A stretch of DNA of 64,000 nt from Paenibacillus sp. UNC451MF (GCF_000686845.1 NZ_JMLS01000021.1:1-64000); one strand, 5' to 3'. Positions 32,598-42,106 are shown, counted from the first letter of the stretch. Translations and numbers: made by a program. Notes: a model not told the origin generated them from the sequence alone.

Positions 32598-35183
32598 TTG
32601 GAAATAAGGACTAGGGTTCACACCATCTTCATGATGATAGGCTCAACGGAATGCGGCAAAACCACATTTGCCAAGGAAGTGCTGATTCCAGGATTTCGTC
32701 CCGAGGAGAAAGGCAGCCACTTAAAAACAAATGTTCAATACATTTCTTCGGACAGTATCCGGCAAGAAGTGCTTGGCTTTGAGTATGATAAGTATGATCA
32801 AGTGATGCTGGAGGCAAGCGAGCAGGCCTTCCATCTCTTATTTGAAAAATTAAAGATGGCCACCAGCTTCCCCATTAATGCAGAGTTCATCGTGCTAGAT
32901 ACAACCGGTTTAGCTGAAGACTTCAGAGAGAAAGTTCGCAAGATCGCACATGAGCAAAATTACAATCTTGAAGTCATTTTATTCGATTATCGCAAAAGAG
33001 AAGATTACTACGCTTCCGAACGGTCGAAGAGACTTATTACGAATCATATTAACCGCTTGCGTAAGGAAGTACTCGGCTCCTTATCCAGAGAAGGGTACTC
33101 CAAAATTCACAAGGTACGAAGCAAAGACTTTTACTTACCTGAAGAGCGCAAAGCAAATCCTGATTACCAAGTGTTCGTAGAGGATTGGAGCGAATATGCT
33201 TCGACGACGCTTCCACAGGATCAAAAATATATCATTGTGGGCGATGTTCATGAATGTATTCAGGATCTGAAGGGCTTGCTGCAGGACTATGGTTTTTTAA
33301 TCGAAGGTAACCAGCTAGTCATTACAGATAAACTGCGCAATACGAGAGTGATCCTGCTCGGTGACTGGATCGATAAGGGCAATCAGACGAAAGAAACGAT
33401 AGAGTTTCTGTACGATAATCAAGAGCATTTTCTGTTCGTGGCAGGGAACCATGAGAATTTCGTTTACAAGTATTTGCAAGGAGAAATCAGTGGAGTGGAC
33501 CAAGAGCTGCTGCACAGCTACTTTTCTTCTGTTCAAATTTTACAGCGAGATCCGGCATTGCGTGAAAAGTTTAATCATCTCGTAACTTTATCCAAGCCGT
33601 TCTATCGTATGCTGGGTATGAGCGGACCATCTTTTTACGTTACCCATGCACCATGCCGTAATAAATACATCGGGAAGCTGGATTCCAATTCGATGCGCCA
33701 TCAGCGCAATTTTAGATTGGATCGTAATGCGCCCGTGGAGGAGCAGCTTGCATTTCTCCAAGAAGAGGCGGTGAGGAATCATCCATACCATATTTTCGGG
33801 CATATTGCTGCCAAACAGGCTTTCCGTATAAAGAACAAGCTGCATCTGGATACAGGAAGTGTCCATGGTAATGCGCTGACATCGGTAACCATCTCCTTCA
33901 AGCCATTTTTGAAAGCACATAAGGCAGCACAGACGGTTATTTCAGAGGAACTCAGGGTATTGTTTCGTGAAGAACGTAAAATATCCGTTCAGGATCTGGA
34001 GGAGGATGAAGTACGCCGACTGCATTACAGCTCCCGCCATAAGGTTAATTTTATTTCCGGTACCATGTCCCCTGCGGATAAGGATGAGGCTGTTCATGAG
34101 CTGGAATCATTAAAAAGCGGCTTGAACTATTTCAAGGATCGTGGAGTTCAGCAGGTGGTTCTCCAGCCTAAATATATGGGCTCCCGATGCAACATTTATT
34201 TGCATAAAGATATAGACCAATGCTTCGCGGTGAGCCGTAACGGTTATAAAATCAATCGAGTCGACCTAACGGGTATTTATAGCGGATTGCTGGATAAGTT
34301 CTGTTCTTATATGGAGCAGAATCAGATTTCCATGCTCTTGCTGGACGGAGAGCTTCTGCCCTGGATGGCGATAGGAGAAGGTTTGATTCTGAAGCAGTTC
34401 AAGCCTATTGAGAAGGCGTTGGAAAGCGAACTCGACTTTTTGAAGCAAAACGGTTTTGAGCAAGCCTTTGACAAGCTGGTCGAGCAGTATCGCGGCAGCG
34501 GATTTGAACAAGATCAATTCCATTTGCCTAAAGCGGAATTAAGCGAGAAATATGGAAGCCATGTCTATCAAAATTACAAGGACCTCCGTCAAATCATAGA
34601 CACTTATGTACCGATTGAAGATCACATTCAAGCCTATGAAACGTATAAAAGGCAGCTGGAGCTCTATGCTGAGGATGGGGAAATGGAGTATAAGCCGTTC
34701 GCTTTATTAAAAGTGGTTTACGATAACGGTGAGGAGCAAATTCCAGATTGGAAAACGTCTGAAATGTATGGTTTCTTATCGGAGGACGAGTTCGTACTCC
34801 TTGATCTATCTGAACCGGAAAGCTACGAGTTAGCTCAGGAGTACTTTGCAAAGCTAACCGTCGATAACCATATGGAAGGCGTCGTAATAAAACCGGAAGT
34901 GCAGGACGGCAAAGCCGCTCCGTATATGAAGGTTCGCAATCCCGAATATTTATCAATCATTTATGGGTATGATTACCGCTTTCCTCACAAGTACAATAAG
35001 CTGATGAAGCAAAAGAACATTACTCCAAAGCTGCGTACCTCAATGAATGAATACCGGCTAGGTCAAGCGCTGCTGGCGATCAAGTTTGATGACATTGCTC
35101 CGAATCACGAGCGGTATAAGGAAATCGCGGCGAGCTTGCTGTTCGAGGTCGCTAAGGAAAAAGAGATGGACCCTAGGTTGTAA
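32598..35183 (+). CDS. pnkp: polynucleotide kinase-phosphatase-ligase Pnkp (RNA repair)
   Basis: 861 residues, TTG start with GGGGG upstream. The size equals the Clostridium thermocellum enzyme (about 870). Residues 1-200 are the 5'-kinase with P-loop GSTECGKTTF. Residues 210-470 are the 2',3'-phosphatase of the calcineurin type (VGDVHE, LGDWIDKG, GNHE, THAPC, GHIAAKQ). Residues 480-861 are the ligase domain: nucleophile Lys525 in PKYMGSR, motif IV in MEGVVIKPE, motif V in YMKVRNPEYL. It heals and seals RNA broken by ribotoxins, together with Hen1. The ligase module reacts with ATP to an adenylate, and Hen1 is needed for full sealing in known systems. It is the last gene before a strong terminator. 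Confidence 0.95.
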   Translation: MEIRTRVHTIFMMIGSTECGKTTFAKEVLIPGFRPEEKGSHLKTNVQYISSDSIRQEVLGFEYDKYDQVMLEASEQAFHLLFEKLKMATSFPINAEFIVLDTTGLAEDFREKVRKIAHEQNYNLEVILFDYRKREDYYASERSKRLITNHINRLRKEVLGSLSREGYSKIHKVRSKDFYLPEERKANPDYQVFVEDWSEYASTTLPQDQKYIIVGDVHECIQDLKGLLQDYGFLIEGNQLVITDKLRNTRVILLGDWIDKGNQTKETIEFLYDNQEHFLFVAGNHENFVYKYLQGEISGVDQELLHSYFSSVQILQRDPALREKFNHLVTLSKPFYRMLGMSGPSFYVTHAPCRNKYIGKLDSNSMRHQRNFRLDRNAPVEEQLAFLQEEAVRNHPYHIFGHIAAKQAFRIKNKLHLDTGSVHGNALTSVTISFKPFLKAHKAAQTVISEELRVLFREERKISVQDLEEDEVRRLHYSSRHKVNFISGTMSPADKDEAVHELESLKSGLNYFKDRGVQQVVLQPKYMGSRCNIYLHKDIDQCFAVSRNGYKINRVDLTGIYSGLLDKFCSYMEQNQISMLLLDGELLPWMAIGEGLILKQFKPIEKALESELDFLKQNGFEQAFDKLVEQYRGSGFEQDQFHLPKAELSEKYGSHVYQNYKDLRQIIDTYVPIEDHIQAYETYKRQLELYAEDGEMEYKPFALLKVVYDNGEEQIPDWKTSEMYGFLSEDEFVLLDLSEPESYELAQEYFAKLTVDNHMEGVVIKPEVQDGKAAPYMKVRNPEYLSIIYGYDYRFPHKYNKLMKQKNITPKLRTSMNEYRLGQALLAIKFDDIAPNHERYKEIAASLLFEVAKEKEMDPRL

Positions 35184-35192
35184 TTTCAATGG

Positions 35193-35226
35193 TCGGACAG
35201 GACAAGTGCCTGTCCGGCTTTTTTCT
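35193..35226 (+). terminator. terminator after pnkp
   Basis: TCGGACAGG/CCTGTCCGG stem around ACAAGTG, followed by CTTTTTT. Confidence 0.85.
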
Positions 35227-35291
35227 GCTACAAACTATGTTCAGGGGCGGACTAGTTAAAAAAGTAGAAGTGGGCAGCGAGTAGAACAAAA

Positions 35292-35412
35292 GAGGGAAGG
35301 GTATGGGGTGGAAAAGCGAAGCGTCCGCCTTTGAAATCGTATGAATACCACTAAAGTAATAATTCAAACTCATACGATTTCAACAGCGGTTGGAACCCCG
35401 TACCCTTCCCTC
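35292..35412. repeat. 121-bp imperfect inverted repeat between convergent genes
   Basis: The outer arms GAGGGAAGGGTATGGGG (35292-35308) and CCCCGTACCCTTCCCTC (35396-35412) match at 16 of 17 positions. The inner arms TTGAAATCGTATGA and TCATACGATTTCAA are perfect over 14 bases. The rest of the stem is partly paired. This makes one very long hairpin between pnkp and the AraC gene. It has no coding potential and could be a small mobile MITE-like element, a structured RNA or an insulating double terminator. Confidence 0.7.
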
Positions 35413-35453
35413 CCATGCACTAACGTATGTTTTCTAACATGGACGCCCCAATC

Positions 35454-36230
35454 TCAATCCACTCCACGCATCTTCAACATATGCGAAGGAGGATGCCCAA
35501 CAAGCTTCTTATACATGTAGTTAAAGTAGGTCTGATCGCAGTAGCCGAGAAACTCGGCAATTTCCCCGATCGTCATCTCCGTGGTCAGCATCATCTCCCT
35601 TGCAGCCGTAATACGCACCTCATGCATATACTCCACCGGCGATCTGCCGATGACTTCCTTAAATACATTGGATATATAGTTCGGACTGCGGTCGACGTGC
35701 TGCGCCAGCTCGTTCAAACGGATCGGATTGCGGTAATGTTGTACGATATATTGCTGGACTCGGGTCGCCAAATTCCGTTTGGAAGAAGGGATCGTACCTG
35801 AAACCAGCTCGGATTGTACCATTCCGAGAATCTCCATGAGAATCCCTTGAGTAATCATCTCGAAGCAGGGCATTTTGCCGATCCAGGATTCATTCAATAC
35901 GGCAAACCGTTGACGCAAGTATTCGTAGCTTAACGGACGGAAGCATTTGAAAGGTTCATCCATGAAATGTGCGAGCAATTCGGAAGGTAAATCCCTAAAA
36001 TGCGCGGAGTACATTTGTTGAGGTTCTACCGCATCGGCTTCTGCTGAGCGCATCGTCCCTTGAGGGATGAACAGCCCCTCACCTTTGCCGAGACTAACGC
36101 TTACGTTGTCGAAATGGTAATGGACCTTGCCTTTGACAACAAGCAGAATGATATGATGTCGGGTCGGAGCTTTGGATACTCTCCAATTTGACCCTCTGGA
36201 ATGATCGAAGAAAACATGCTCGATGTTCAT
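35454..36230 (-). CDS. AraC-family transcriptional regulator
   Basis: 258 residues, ATG at 36230 after AAAGGAGG. The N-terminal cupin (HIILLVVKGKVHYHFDNVSV, GKGEGLFIPQGTMRSAEAD) is followed by the AraC double HTH at the C-terminus (RLNELAQHVDRSPNYISNVF, IGEIAEFLGYCDQTYFNYMY). It is divergent from the amidohydrolase-Rieske-hydrolase genes and most likely controls them. Confidence 0.9.
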   Translation of the reverse strand: MNIEHVFFDHSRGSNWRVSKAPTRHHIILLVVKGKVHYHFDNVSVSLGKGEGLFIPQGTMRSAEADAVEPQQMYSAHFRDLPSELLAHFMDEPFKCFRPLSYEYLRQRFAVLNESWIGKMPCFEMITQGILMEILGMVQSELVSGTIPSSKRNLATRVQQYIVQHYRNPIRLNELAQHVDRSPNYISNVFKEVIGRSPVEYMHEVRITAAREMMLTTEMTIGEIAEFLGYCDQTYFNYMYKKLVGHPPSHMLKMRGVD

Positions 36231-36300
36231 GCTAGGCTGCCTCCTTTACTCTATCCCCCAAAAAAAATGAAAATCGTAGAATCCCTAAATAAATTGTATG

Positions 36301-36315
36301 ATTACCAATCGTAAT
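36301..36315. promoter_or_regulatory. short inverted repeat ahead of the amidohydrolase gene
   Basis: ATTAC-CAATC-GTAAT, a perfect 5-base dyad in the divergent promoter region between the AraC gene and the amidohydrolase gene. Possible AraC site, not proven. Confidence 0.35.
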
Positions 36316-36367
36316 GGGTATCGGATCATTTTACAATAGGGAATATCAACAGGAGGGGGTTTTGTTC

Positions 36368-37426
36368 ATGTTTGAAGAAATGAAATGTATTGACGTCGAT
36401 GTGCATAATGATCTGAAAAGTCCGAAGGAGCTGCTGCCATTTTTGCCTGATCCCTGGAAGACACGGGTTGCCACCTCAGGTATCGGCATGCCGGGACATG
36501 GCTATACATCCCCAGTCGGTGTAGTGAGAAAAGACTGTATTCCTCCATCCGGCGGGCCTTCCGCATCCGACCCGGATTATCTGGTGGAGGATCTGATGAA
36601 ACAATTCAATGTAGAGTACGCCATACTGACCGGCAACATGACGAATATATCGACTATGCATGATCCGGATTATGCGGCGGCTATCGCTTCGGCCTACAAT
36701 GACCATATTATTGAAGACTGGCTGTCCAAGCATGAATCGTTCCGTGGGTCCATTACGATAGCTCCGCAGGATCCATTCCTGGCTGCTAAGGAGATAGATC
36801 GTCTGGCCGGTCATCCGAAAATGGTGCAGGCTCTGATGGGAAGCGCCCAGCGTGCCCCGCTAGGCCAACGCCAGTTCCATCCAATCTATGAGGCAGCTCA
36901 AAGACACGGGCTCCCAGTAGCCATTCATCCGGGGGGAGAAGGGGCAGGGGGAACTCCGCCTCCGACACCAGCTGGTTATCCGACGCGCTATCTGGAGTGG
37001 CACACTTGCTTGTCGGGGAACTATATGGCCCACCTGGTCAGTCTTGTCTGCGAAGGCGTGTTCGAGAAATTCCCGAATTTGAAGTTTGTTATGTTAGAGG
37101 GCGGTATTGCTTGGCTCCCGCATTTGATGTGGCGGCTCGATAAAAACTATAAAGGGCTGCGGTCCTCCGTACCTTGGCTGAAACGTCTTCCGAGTGAATA
37201 TATTCGCGATCACGTAATGTTCTCCACGCAGCCTATTGAGGAGCCGGATGATCCAAAGGACCTCATATCTATATTCGATATGATGGATGCCGAGAATTTC
37301 CTAATGTTCTCTAGCGATTATCCGCATTGGGACAACGATATGCCCACGGAAATCTTGAAGCGGCTTCGTCCGGAAGCCCGCCAAAAAATCTTTTATGATA
37401 ACGCCAAAGCGTTATATAAAATTTAG
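36368..37426 (+). CDS. amidohydrolase-2 family metal-dependent hydrolase
   Basis: 352 residues from ATG 36368 (AGGAGGGGG ten bases upstream; an in-frame TTG at 36362 is possible). The fold is the amidohydrolase_2 barrel, the group of aminocarboxymuconate-semialdehyde decarboxylase and gamma-resorcylate decarboxylase. Metal ligands are visible in IDVDVHND, VAIHPGG and SSDYPHWD. The reaction could be hydrolysis or decarboxylation of an aromatic or lactone-type acid. The next gene encodes a Rieske protein, so a small aromatic catabolic unit is suggested, though no oxygenase is seen. Confidence 0.88.
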   Translation: MFEEMKCIDVDVHNDLKSPKELLPFLPDPWKTRVATSGIGMPGHGYTSPVGVVRKDCIPPSGGPSASDPDYLVEDLMKQFNVEYAILTGNMTNISTMHDPDYAAAIASAYNDHIIEDWLSKHESFRGSITIAPQDPFLAAKEIDRLAGHPKMVQALMGSAQRAPLGQRQFHPIYEAAQRHGLPVAIHPGGEGAGGTPPPTPAGYPTRYLEWHTCLSGNYMAHLVSLVCEGVFEKFPNLKFVMLEGGIAWLPHLMWRLDKNYKGLRSSVPWLKRLPSEYIRDHVMFSTQPIEEPDDPKDLISIFDMMDAENFLMFSSDYPHWDNDMPTEILKRLRPEARQKIFYDNAKALYKI

Positions 37427-37441
37427 GGTGGAGGGACGATC

Positions 37442-37792
37442 ATGGGAGTACATTATGTCGCACAGGCAAGTGAAATCGCAGAAGGCCAGAGCAAAATCGT
37501 AGATGTGGAGGGACGCTCCATCGGGATATACCGGATAGGCGACGAGTACTTTGCTATACACAATCGCTGCCCGCATGAAGGTGCGCAGCTGTGCAAAGGA
37601 TTAGTTTGCGGAACGACGCTGCCATCTAATGTGTATGAGTACGAGTTCGGCCGCAAAGGCGAGCTGGTCCGCTGCCCATGGCATGGATGGGAATTCGAGA
37701 TTAAGACCGGCAAGTCGCTATTCAGTGACAAGGTGAGAACAAGAAGCTACAAGGTCCAAGTAGATGAGGGCAGGATTGGGATCGTTCTTTAA
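37442..37792 (+). CDS. Rieske 2Fe-2S ferredoxin-type protein
   Basis: 116 residues, ATG after GGTGGAGGG. The two cluster ligand pairs are visible: CPHEGAQL and CPWHGWEF. The length is that of a free Rieske ferredoxin or a NirD-like subunit. An oxygenase would carry this domain at its N-terminus but is not present. It transfers electrons to an unknown partner, probably related to the amidohydrolase encoded 15 bases upstream. Confidence 0.9.
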   Translation: MGVHYVAQASEIAEGQSKIVDVEGRSIGIYRIGDEYFAIHNRCPHEGAQLCKGLVCGTTLPSNVYEYEFGRKGELVRCPWHGWEFEIKTGKSLFSDKVRTRSYKVQVDEGRIGIVL

Positions 37793-37857
37793 GCCTCCCG
37801 GAGGATGGGTATTAACGAGAGCTTGTCGAGTCAGCTTCGCTAAGGGAGGTTCATCAT

Positions 37858-39321
37858 ATGAATTCACTCACTTATTATCCGGCTAAAATGGTTTATGCTC
37901 CGAGCAGGGCGCTGCAGGAAGGGCAGCAGCTGCCCAAAGGCTGGTCGGCTGTCCCTATTCTGGACCGGGAGGAGCCACTGAAGTTGAGATGGTCTGAGGC
38001 CCAACACCTCATCTCTCGTCCGCTGCCTGCTAACTGCCGGCTTCGTATTGCCATAGCTGTCAATTACCGCCATGCAATAGAAGTGGAAGTATTCCTGTTG
38101 AAATCAGGAACGGTGCTGGATCGGTTCGATATTCGGTATGCTTACGTATTTCAGCCATTTGAACTGATCCTTACTTCAGATCAAGCGGAAGCCGTGCTTT
38201 GCGAAGGGATAGGACTTAGGCTAGGTCAAGGTGACCCGCCGTTGTGGATTTTTGACGAGCTGCAGGGTGATCAGACGCGAAGGCTGTTCTCGCCGCATTT
38301 GCTCATCAGTGAGGAGCAGTCTCCTATGGGTGCACTGCTGCACAGCACGGCTTCGTTGTCCTCCCTACAGCCGTTCGGCTGGCTGGAAGGCTGTGTGCTT
38401 GACGGACTCTATGCTCTGCGCGGCGTATGGGGAGCTGATCGAATCGATCAGGTGCTATCTGAGCATCTCGGTCAATTTCTTGATGATGACGGAAGGCTGC
38501 ATTACGAAGATCTTTACAGCCGCAAGGTGGAAGGCAGGTTTACGACCATTGAGGCGACACTGCCTCTTGCCGTAATCGTCAAACTTTGGCCGCAACATCC
38601 GGTGGTTACGCAGGCATTATCCTTCTGGCTGTCAGAAAAGGAAGGAAGCGGACTTGTTATCGATGGAGACACCGTTTCAGCGGAAGGCGCCTACACGGTA
38701 GCTTACCCGCTTGCCGCCGCCGCTGCCCGGCTTCACCGGAAGGAGCTCGCTGAGCTTGCTGTAAAGCAACTGCTGCTGCGCCGGGACCGGCTGGCCAATG
38801 ACAACCATATTTATTTAAGGTATCATCAAAAGAAAGGAGACCGCTCCTTTCGAAGCTGGGCCCGTGCCTTTGCCTGGTACATGCTTGGCATGACGCGAAC
38901 ATGGATCGAGCTGCAAGCATCGCCCTATGCCGACTTGCCAGGGATAAACGATATTAAAGAGGAGATCCAGCGTATCTCGCAGGTGGCCCTCGATTGGAGA
39001 CTGTCTGGAGGACTGTGGTCATGCTTCCTGGATGAACCGGCTACCGGCGTAGAAATATCCGGCTCGGCGGGTATCGCCACTGCATTGGCGCTGGGTGCGA
39101 GACATGGACTCCTGCAGCCGGTTTATCTCTCAGCGGCTAGGGAAGCATTAATGGCGCTGGAGCGCTATATTACCCCTGACGGTATTGTATCGGGGGTAGC
39201 CCAGCACAATGCAGGCGGCCTGGAATTACAACGCTGCGGCTATAGGGTACTGTCGCAAATGGGAATGGGGCTTGTGGCTCAGCTATATGCGTTGGTGCAT
39301 TCAGACCGTTCGATGATATGA
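37858..39321 (+). CDS. GH88/GH105-like (alpha/alpha)6-barrel hydrolase
   Basis: 487 residues, ATG after AAGGGAGG. Residues 1-150 are beta-rich and of unknown family. Residues 160-480 follow the six-hairpin toroid of unsaturated uronyl / rhamnogalacturonyl hydrolases (SFRSWARAFAWYMLGMTRTW, then EISGSAGIATALALGARHG). An active-site Asp cannot be assigned with certainty. It is cytoplasmic (no signal peptide) and would release an unsaturated uronic acid or similar sugar from oligosaccharides. It shares the operon with the Rieske and amidohydrolase genes and ends at a strong terminator. Confidence 0.8.
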   Translation: MNSLTYYPAKMVYAPSRALQEGQQLPKGWSAVPILDREEPLKLRWSEAQHLISRPLPANCRLRIAIAVNYRHAIEVEVFLLKSGTVLDRFDIRYAYVFQPFELILTSDQAEAVLCEGIGLRLGQGDPPLWIFDELQGDQTRRLFSPHLLISEEQSPMGALLHSTASLSSLQPFGWLEGCVLDGLYALRGVWGADRIDQVLSEHLGQFLDDDGRLHYEDLYSRKVEGRFTTIEATLPLAVIVKLWPQHPVVTQALSFWLSEKEGSGLVIDGDTVSAEGAYTVAYPLAAAAARLHRKELAELAVKQLLLRRDRLANDNHIYLRYHQKKGDRSFRSWARAFAWYMLGMTRTWIELQASPYADLPGINDIKEEIQRISQVALDWRLSGGLWSCFLDEPATGVEISGSAGIATALALGARHGLLQPVYLSAAREALMALERYITPDGIVSGVAQHNAGGLELQRCGYRVLSQMGMGLVAQLYALVHSDRSMI

Positions 39322-39360
39322 TCTCGGTGACCTATGGAACCACACTTGAACAAATAATGA

Positions 39361-39404
39361 GGCACTCTCTGCAACAATCCAGGCAGGGAGTGCCGTTTGG
39401 CTTT
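39361..39404 (+). terminator. terminator after the GH88/105-like gene
   Basis: GGCACTCTCTGC...GCAGGGAGTGCC, 12-base stem, followed by a GTTTGGCTTTT tail. Confidence 0.8.
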
Positions 39405-39464
39405 TGAGCATCGCTTTAGTTGATAGGGCTTCAGTGGAGTTGAACAGAAAGGATGGATCAACGG

Positions 39465-41792
39465 ATGCCCATAGTTTTCGGCTTGAGCTCGTTCCGCAGC
39501 AAAATGTTCTGGCAGTTTTTTGCTAAGTTTTTTATGTTGATCTTGATTCCGGCATTGCTGGCGAGCATTTTTACGAATCTGTTTGTAGCCAGTCTTATTG
39601 AGAAGGAAGCGGAGCAATCCAGCAATATCGTGATGAGCAACCACGCCCGGCAAACGGACAAGGAATTTCAAACGCTTCAGCATAACATGATTAACGTTCT
39701 GAGCGCCTCCAATTTAAGAAATATGCTTGCGGGAGTAGGCAGCCGTCCTGCAACCATGGAGCAAACGGAAGCCATTTATACGCTAATGGGGCAGATCAAC
39801 TCCATCATAACGGAGCCGCTGGTATCCGGGGCCCTGCTTTATTTTGCCAATAACGATCTGGTGATCGATAACAATATATATACGAACAAAGCGTATTATT
39901 TTCAAAATCAATACATACCGGAGGCATCGGAAGCCTCCAAGCTGTTTAGCACATTTTCCGGCAAGCGAATGATGCATTTTACCGAGCCGTACCCCGTGCG
40001 GCTGAGTTATTTATCCGGGGATAAGCCCATACAGGATTCACATACTGCGATCGTGATGAGCTATCCTTTTAATTCGGATAAGCCGGACGTTTATTTGGCT
40101 GTTTATTATAAGACAGAAAGGCTTCAGAGCCTGATTCAAACCCAGGAAAGCTGGATAACGCGTACGGCGATAGCTGACTCCAAAGGCAGGCTGATCAGCC
40201 AATCGGACAGCTCCGGGGTCAACATGAATTCCGTGCTGAAGGCCATGCGCAATCAGTCCGAAGGCTTGTTTACCGCCTATGACGATAAGGAAGCGGTTTC
40301 TTTTGTCCGCTCCCAGTTCGATTCCGATTGGTACTACGTGAGCTGGGTCGATATGGATGCCTTGATGAAACCGGCAAGAATGCTGAGAATGCTAAGTGTA
40401 GGGTTTCTAGCCTTTTTTCTCTTGGTTGGGGCCTTTGTGTCTTACTATTTGAGCCGCCGTTTGTATACGCCGATTTTGGAAATTCGGACGCGACTGCAGT
40501 CCCATCAAGGGCATCTTTTTCCGGGCAAGGTCGATCATCGCGGAGGAGACAATGATTTTGACGTCATCGAACGCTTTTCCAAGCTGCTTATTACAGAGCA
40601 CAAGGAGCTATCTCAGCTGGTTAAAGGCATGCTGCCTATGGTGCAGGAGGATTTCATCACAAGGATTTTGCAGGGCGAATATCGGGACAACTTGTCTATC
40701 GAATACTATGCCAAGGAAATTGCCTTTGATTGCAAGCCGGAAGGTGCGCGTACAGTGTTTGTTATCGAGTACCACTATTATGATAACGTGCTTGAGCATT
40801 GGTCAGAGACCTCTAAATCTTTCATGCTTGTGGAGCTGAAGGAGAAAATTCGAAACGGGCTGCCCGCTGACGTATGGCTCAGTCACGCTAGAGCGGATGT
40901 TTTGGCCTGTATTGTACATCATGGCGACGAGTCTGCATTGAATTTAAAGTCCATTGCCTTGAGCATTCAGTCGATTTTGGAGCAGTATACCGCTTATTTT
41001 AAGGCTACGATCGGAGTAGGGAAAACGGCATCAAGCTTGGGTGAGCTCCATCTTTCCTATCAATATAGCCTGGCTATGCTGAAGCATAAGAAGCTGAGCT
41101 CTGAGGTTGAAATCATAAGCGATGATAAGCCATGGGAGGAGCAAGGGCAATTCGACAGCTTCTTGTCGGCGGAGGAAGTGAACCGGATTGCCAACCTGCA
41201 TAAAGCTCAAGACTACGGACGGCTGCTCCAATCCGCTCTTGATTTGTTGGATATGGGAAGACGCAAGCAGGCTAACGCAAACCAAATGAAAAGTTTATGC
41301 TCGGATGTCCTCAACACCTGGATTCGTGTGGTTGAATCGGAACGCAACGACTTCAGCATTTCGCTATACTCCGGATTGTTCGAATCGTTGAATCGCTGCC
41401 AAACCTGGGAAGAGCTGAAGCAGTGCATCGAGCATATTCATTCCTTGTTATTCCAGTCTCCGTCGGAAAAGAATCGGAGCGATCAATTCGCGGAAATTGT
41501 GTACTACATCAAGGAGCACTACGACGAAGAGCTGTCCATCGAAGCATTCGCTGAGAGGATGAATATGTCGGTCAGCCATTTCAGCCGGACGTTTAAAGAG
41601 GTTGTCGGGGAAAAATATGTGGAATTCATTACCAAGCACCGCTTGTCCGTCGCGAAGCAGCTGTTGTGCGAAACGGAATTGAAGATCGAGGAAATTGCCG
41701 AGCGGGTCGGTTATTTGGGGAGCAATGCTTTTATCCGTATTTTCCGTAAATATGAAGGCGTCACACCGGGCAAATACCGGAGCAGCCGGTAA
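39465..41792 (+). CDS. membrane AraC-type regulator with extracellular sensor (YesN/YesS-like)
   Basis: 775 residues. The ATG at 39453 lies immediately after AAAGG and cannot use it, so the ATG at 39465 is preferred. It has an N-terminal membrane helix (MLILIPALLASIFTNLFVA), an extracellular domain of about 240 residues, a second helix (MLSVGFLAFFLLVGAFVSYY), a HAMP-like linker and a C-terminal AraC double HTH (SIEAFAERMNMSVSHFSRTF, IEEIAERVGYLGSNAFIRIF). A regulator of this design sits before sugar ABC operons in Paenibacillus and responds to extracellular oligosaccharides. It precedes permease genes here. Confidence 0.9.
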   Translation: MPIVFGLSSFRSKMFWQFFAKFFMLILIPALLASIFTNLFVASLIEKEAEQSSNIVMSNHARQTDKEFQTLQHNMINVLSASNLRNMLAGVGSRPATMEQTEAIYTLMGQINSIITEPLVSGALLYFANNDLVIDNNIYTNKAYYFQNQYIPEASEASKLFSTFSGKRMMHFTEPYPVRLSYLSGDKPIQDSHTAIVMSYPFNSDKPDVYLAVYYKTERLQSLIQTQESWITRTAIADSKGRLISQSDSSGVNMNSVLKAMRNQSEGLFTAYDDKEAVSFVRSQFDSDWYYVSWVDMDALMKPARMLRMLSVGFLAFFLLVGAFVSYYLSRRLYTPILEIRTRLQSHQGHLFPGKVDHRGGDNDFDVIERFSKLLITEHKELSQLVKGMLPMVQEDFITRILQGEYRDNLSIEYYAKEIAFDCKPEGARTVFVIEYHYYDNVLEHWSETSKSFMLVELKEKIRNGLPADVWLSHARADVLACIVHHGDESALNLKSIALSIQSILEQYTAYFKATIGVGKTASSLGELHLSYQYSLAMLKHKKLSSEVEIISDDKPWEEQGQFDSFLSAEEVNRIANLHKAQDYGRLLQSALDLLDMGRRKQANANQMKSLCSDVLNTWIRVVESERNDFSISLYSGLFESLNRCQTWEELKQCIEHIHSLLFQSPSEKNRSDQFAEIVYYIKEHYDEELSIEAFAERMNMSVSHFSRTFKEVVGEKYVEFITKHRLSVAKQLLCETELKIEEIAERVGYLGSNAFIRIFRKYEGVTPGKYRSSR

Positions 41793-41884
41793 AATATCTA
41801 GAACCTGGCGATAGGCTTTTTTTGTGCGATGTGCGTTTTTTGCGGTTGATGGATCAGAATGGGATCGGTTCAGAAAAAGTTTAG

Positions 41885-41911
41885 GTCGGCTAATGCCGGC
41901 TTTTTCTTTTT
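41885..41911 (+). terminator. terminator after the AraC sensor gene
   Basis: GTCGGC/GCCGGC stem around TAAT, then CTTTTTCTTTTT. The rest of 41793-42106 holds a second T-run at 41817 and a likely promoter region of the permease operon, with no gene. Confidence 0.7.
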
Positions 41912-42106
41912 GTGAGACGGTCGACTTCCCGTAAAAAGTCCTCTTGCAGAGGTATAGCAAAAAAAGCACATCGCGAAAAAATGCTCCATTTACATCCCCC
42001 TTGCCGAATTCGTACTCTGAGTGTAGGCGTTCTCAAGCATGAAGCTGTCATAAGGATGACGGCCGATCGTTAGAGATCACTCGGATAATTTCAGGAGTGT
42101 GATGGC

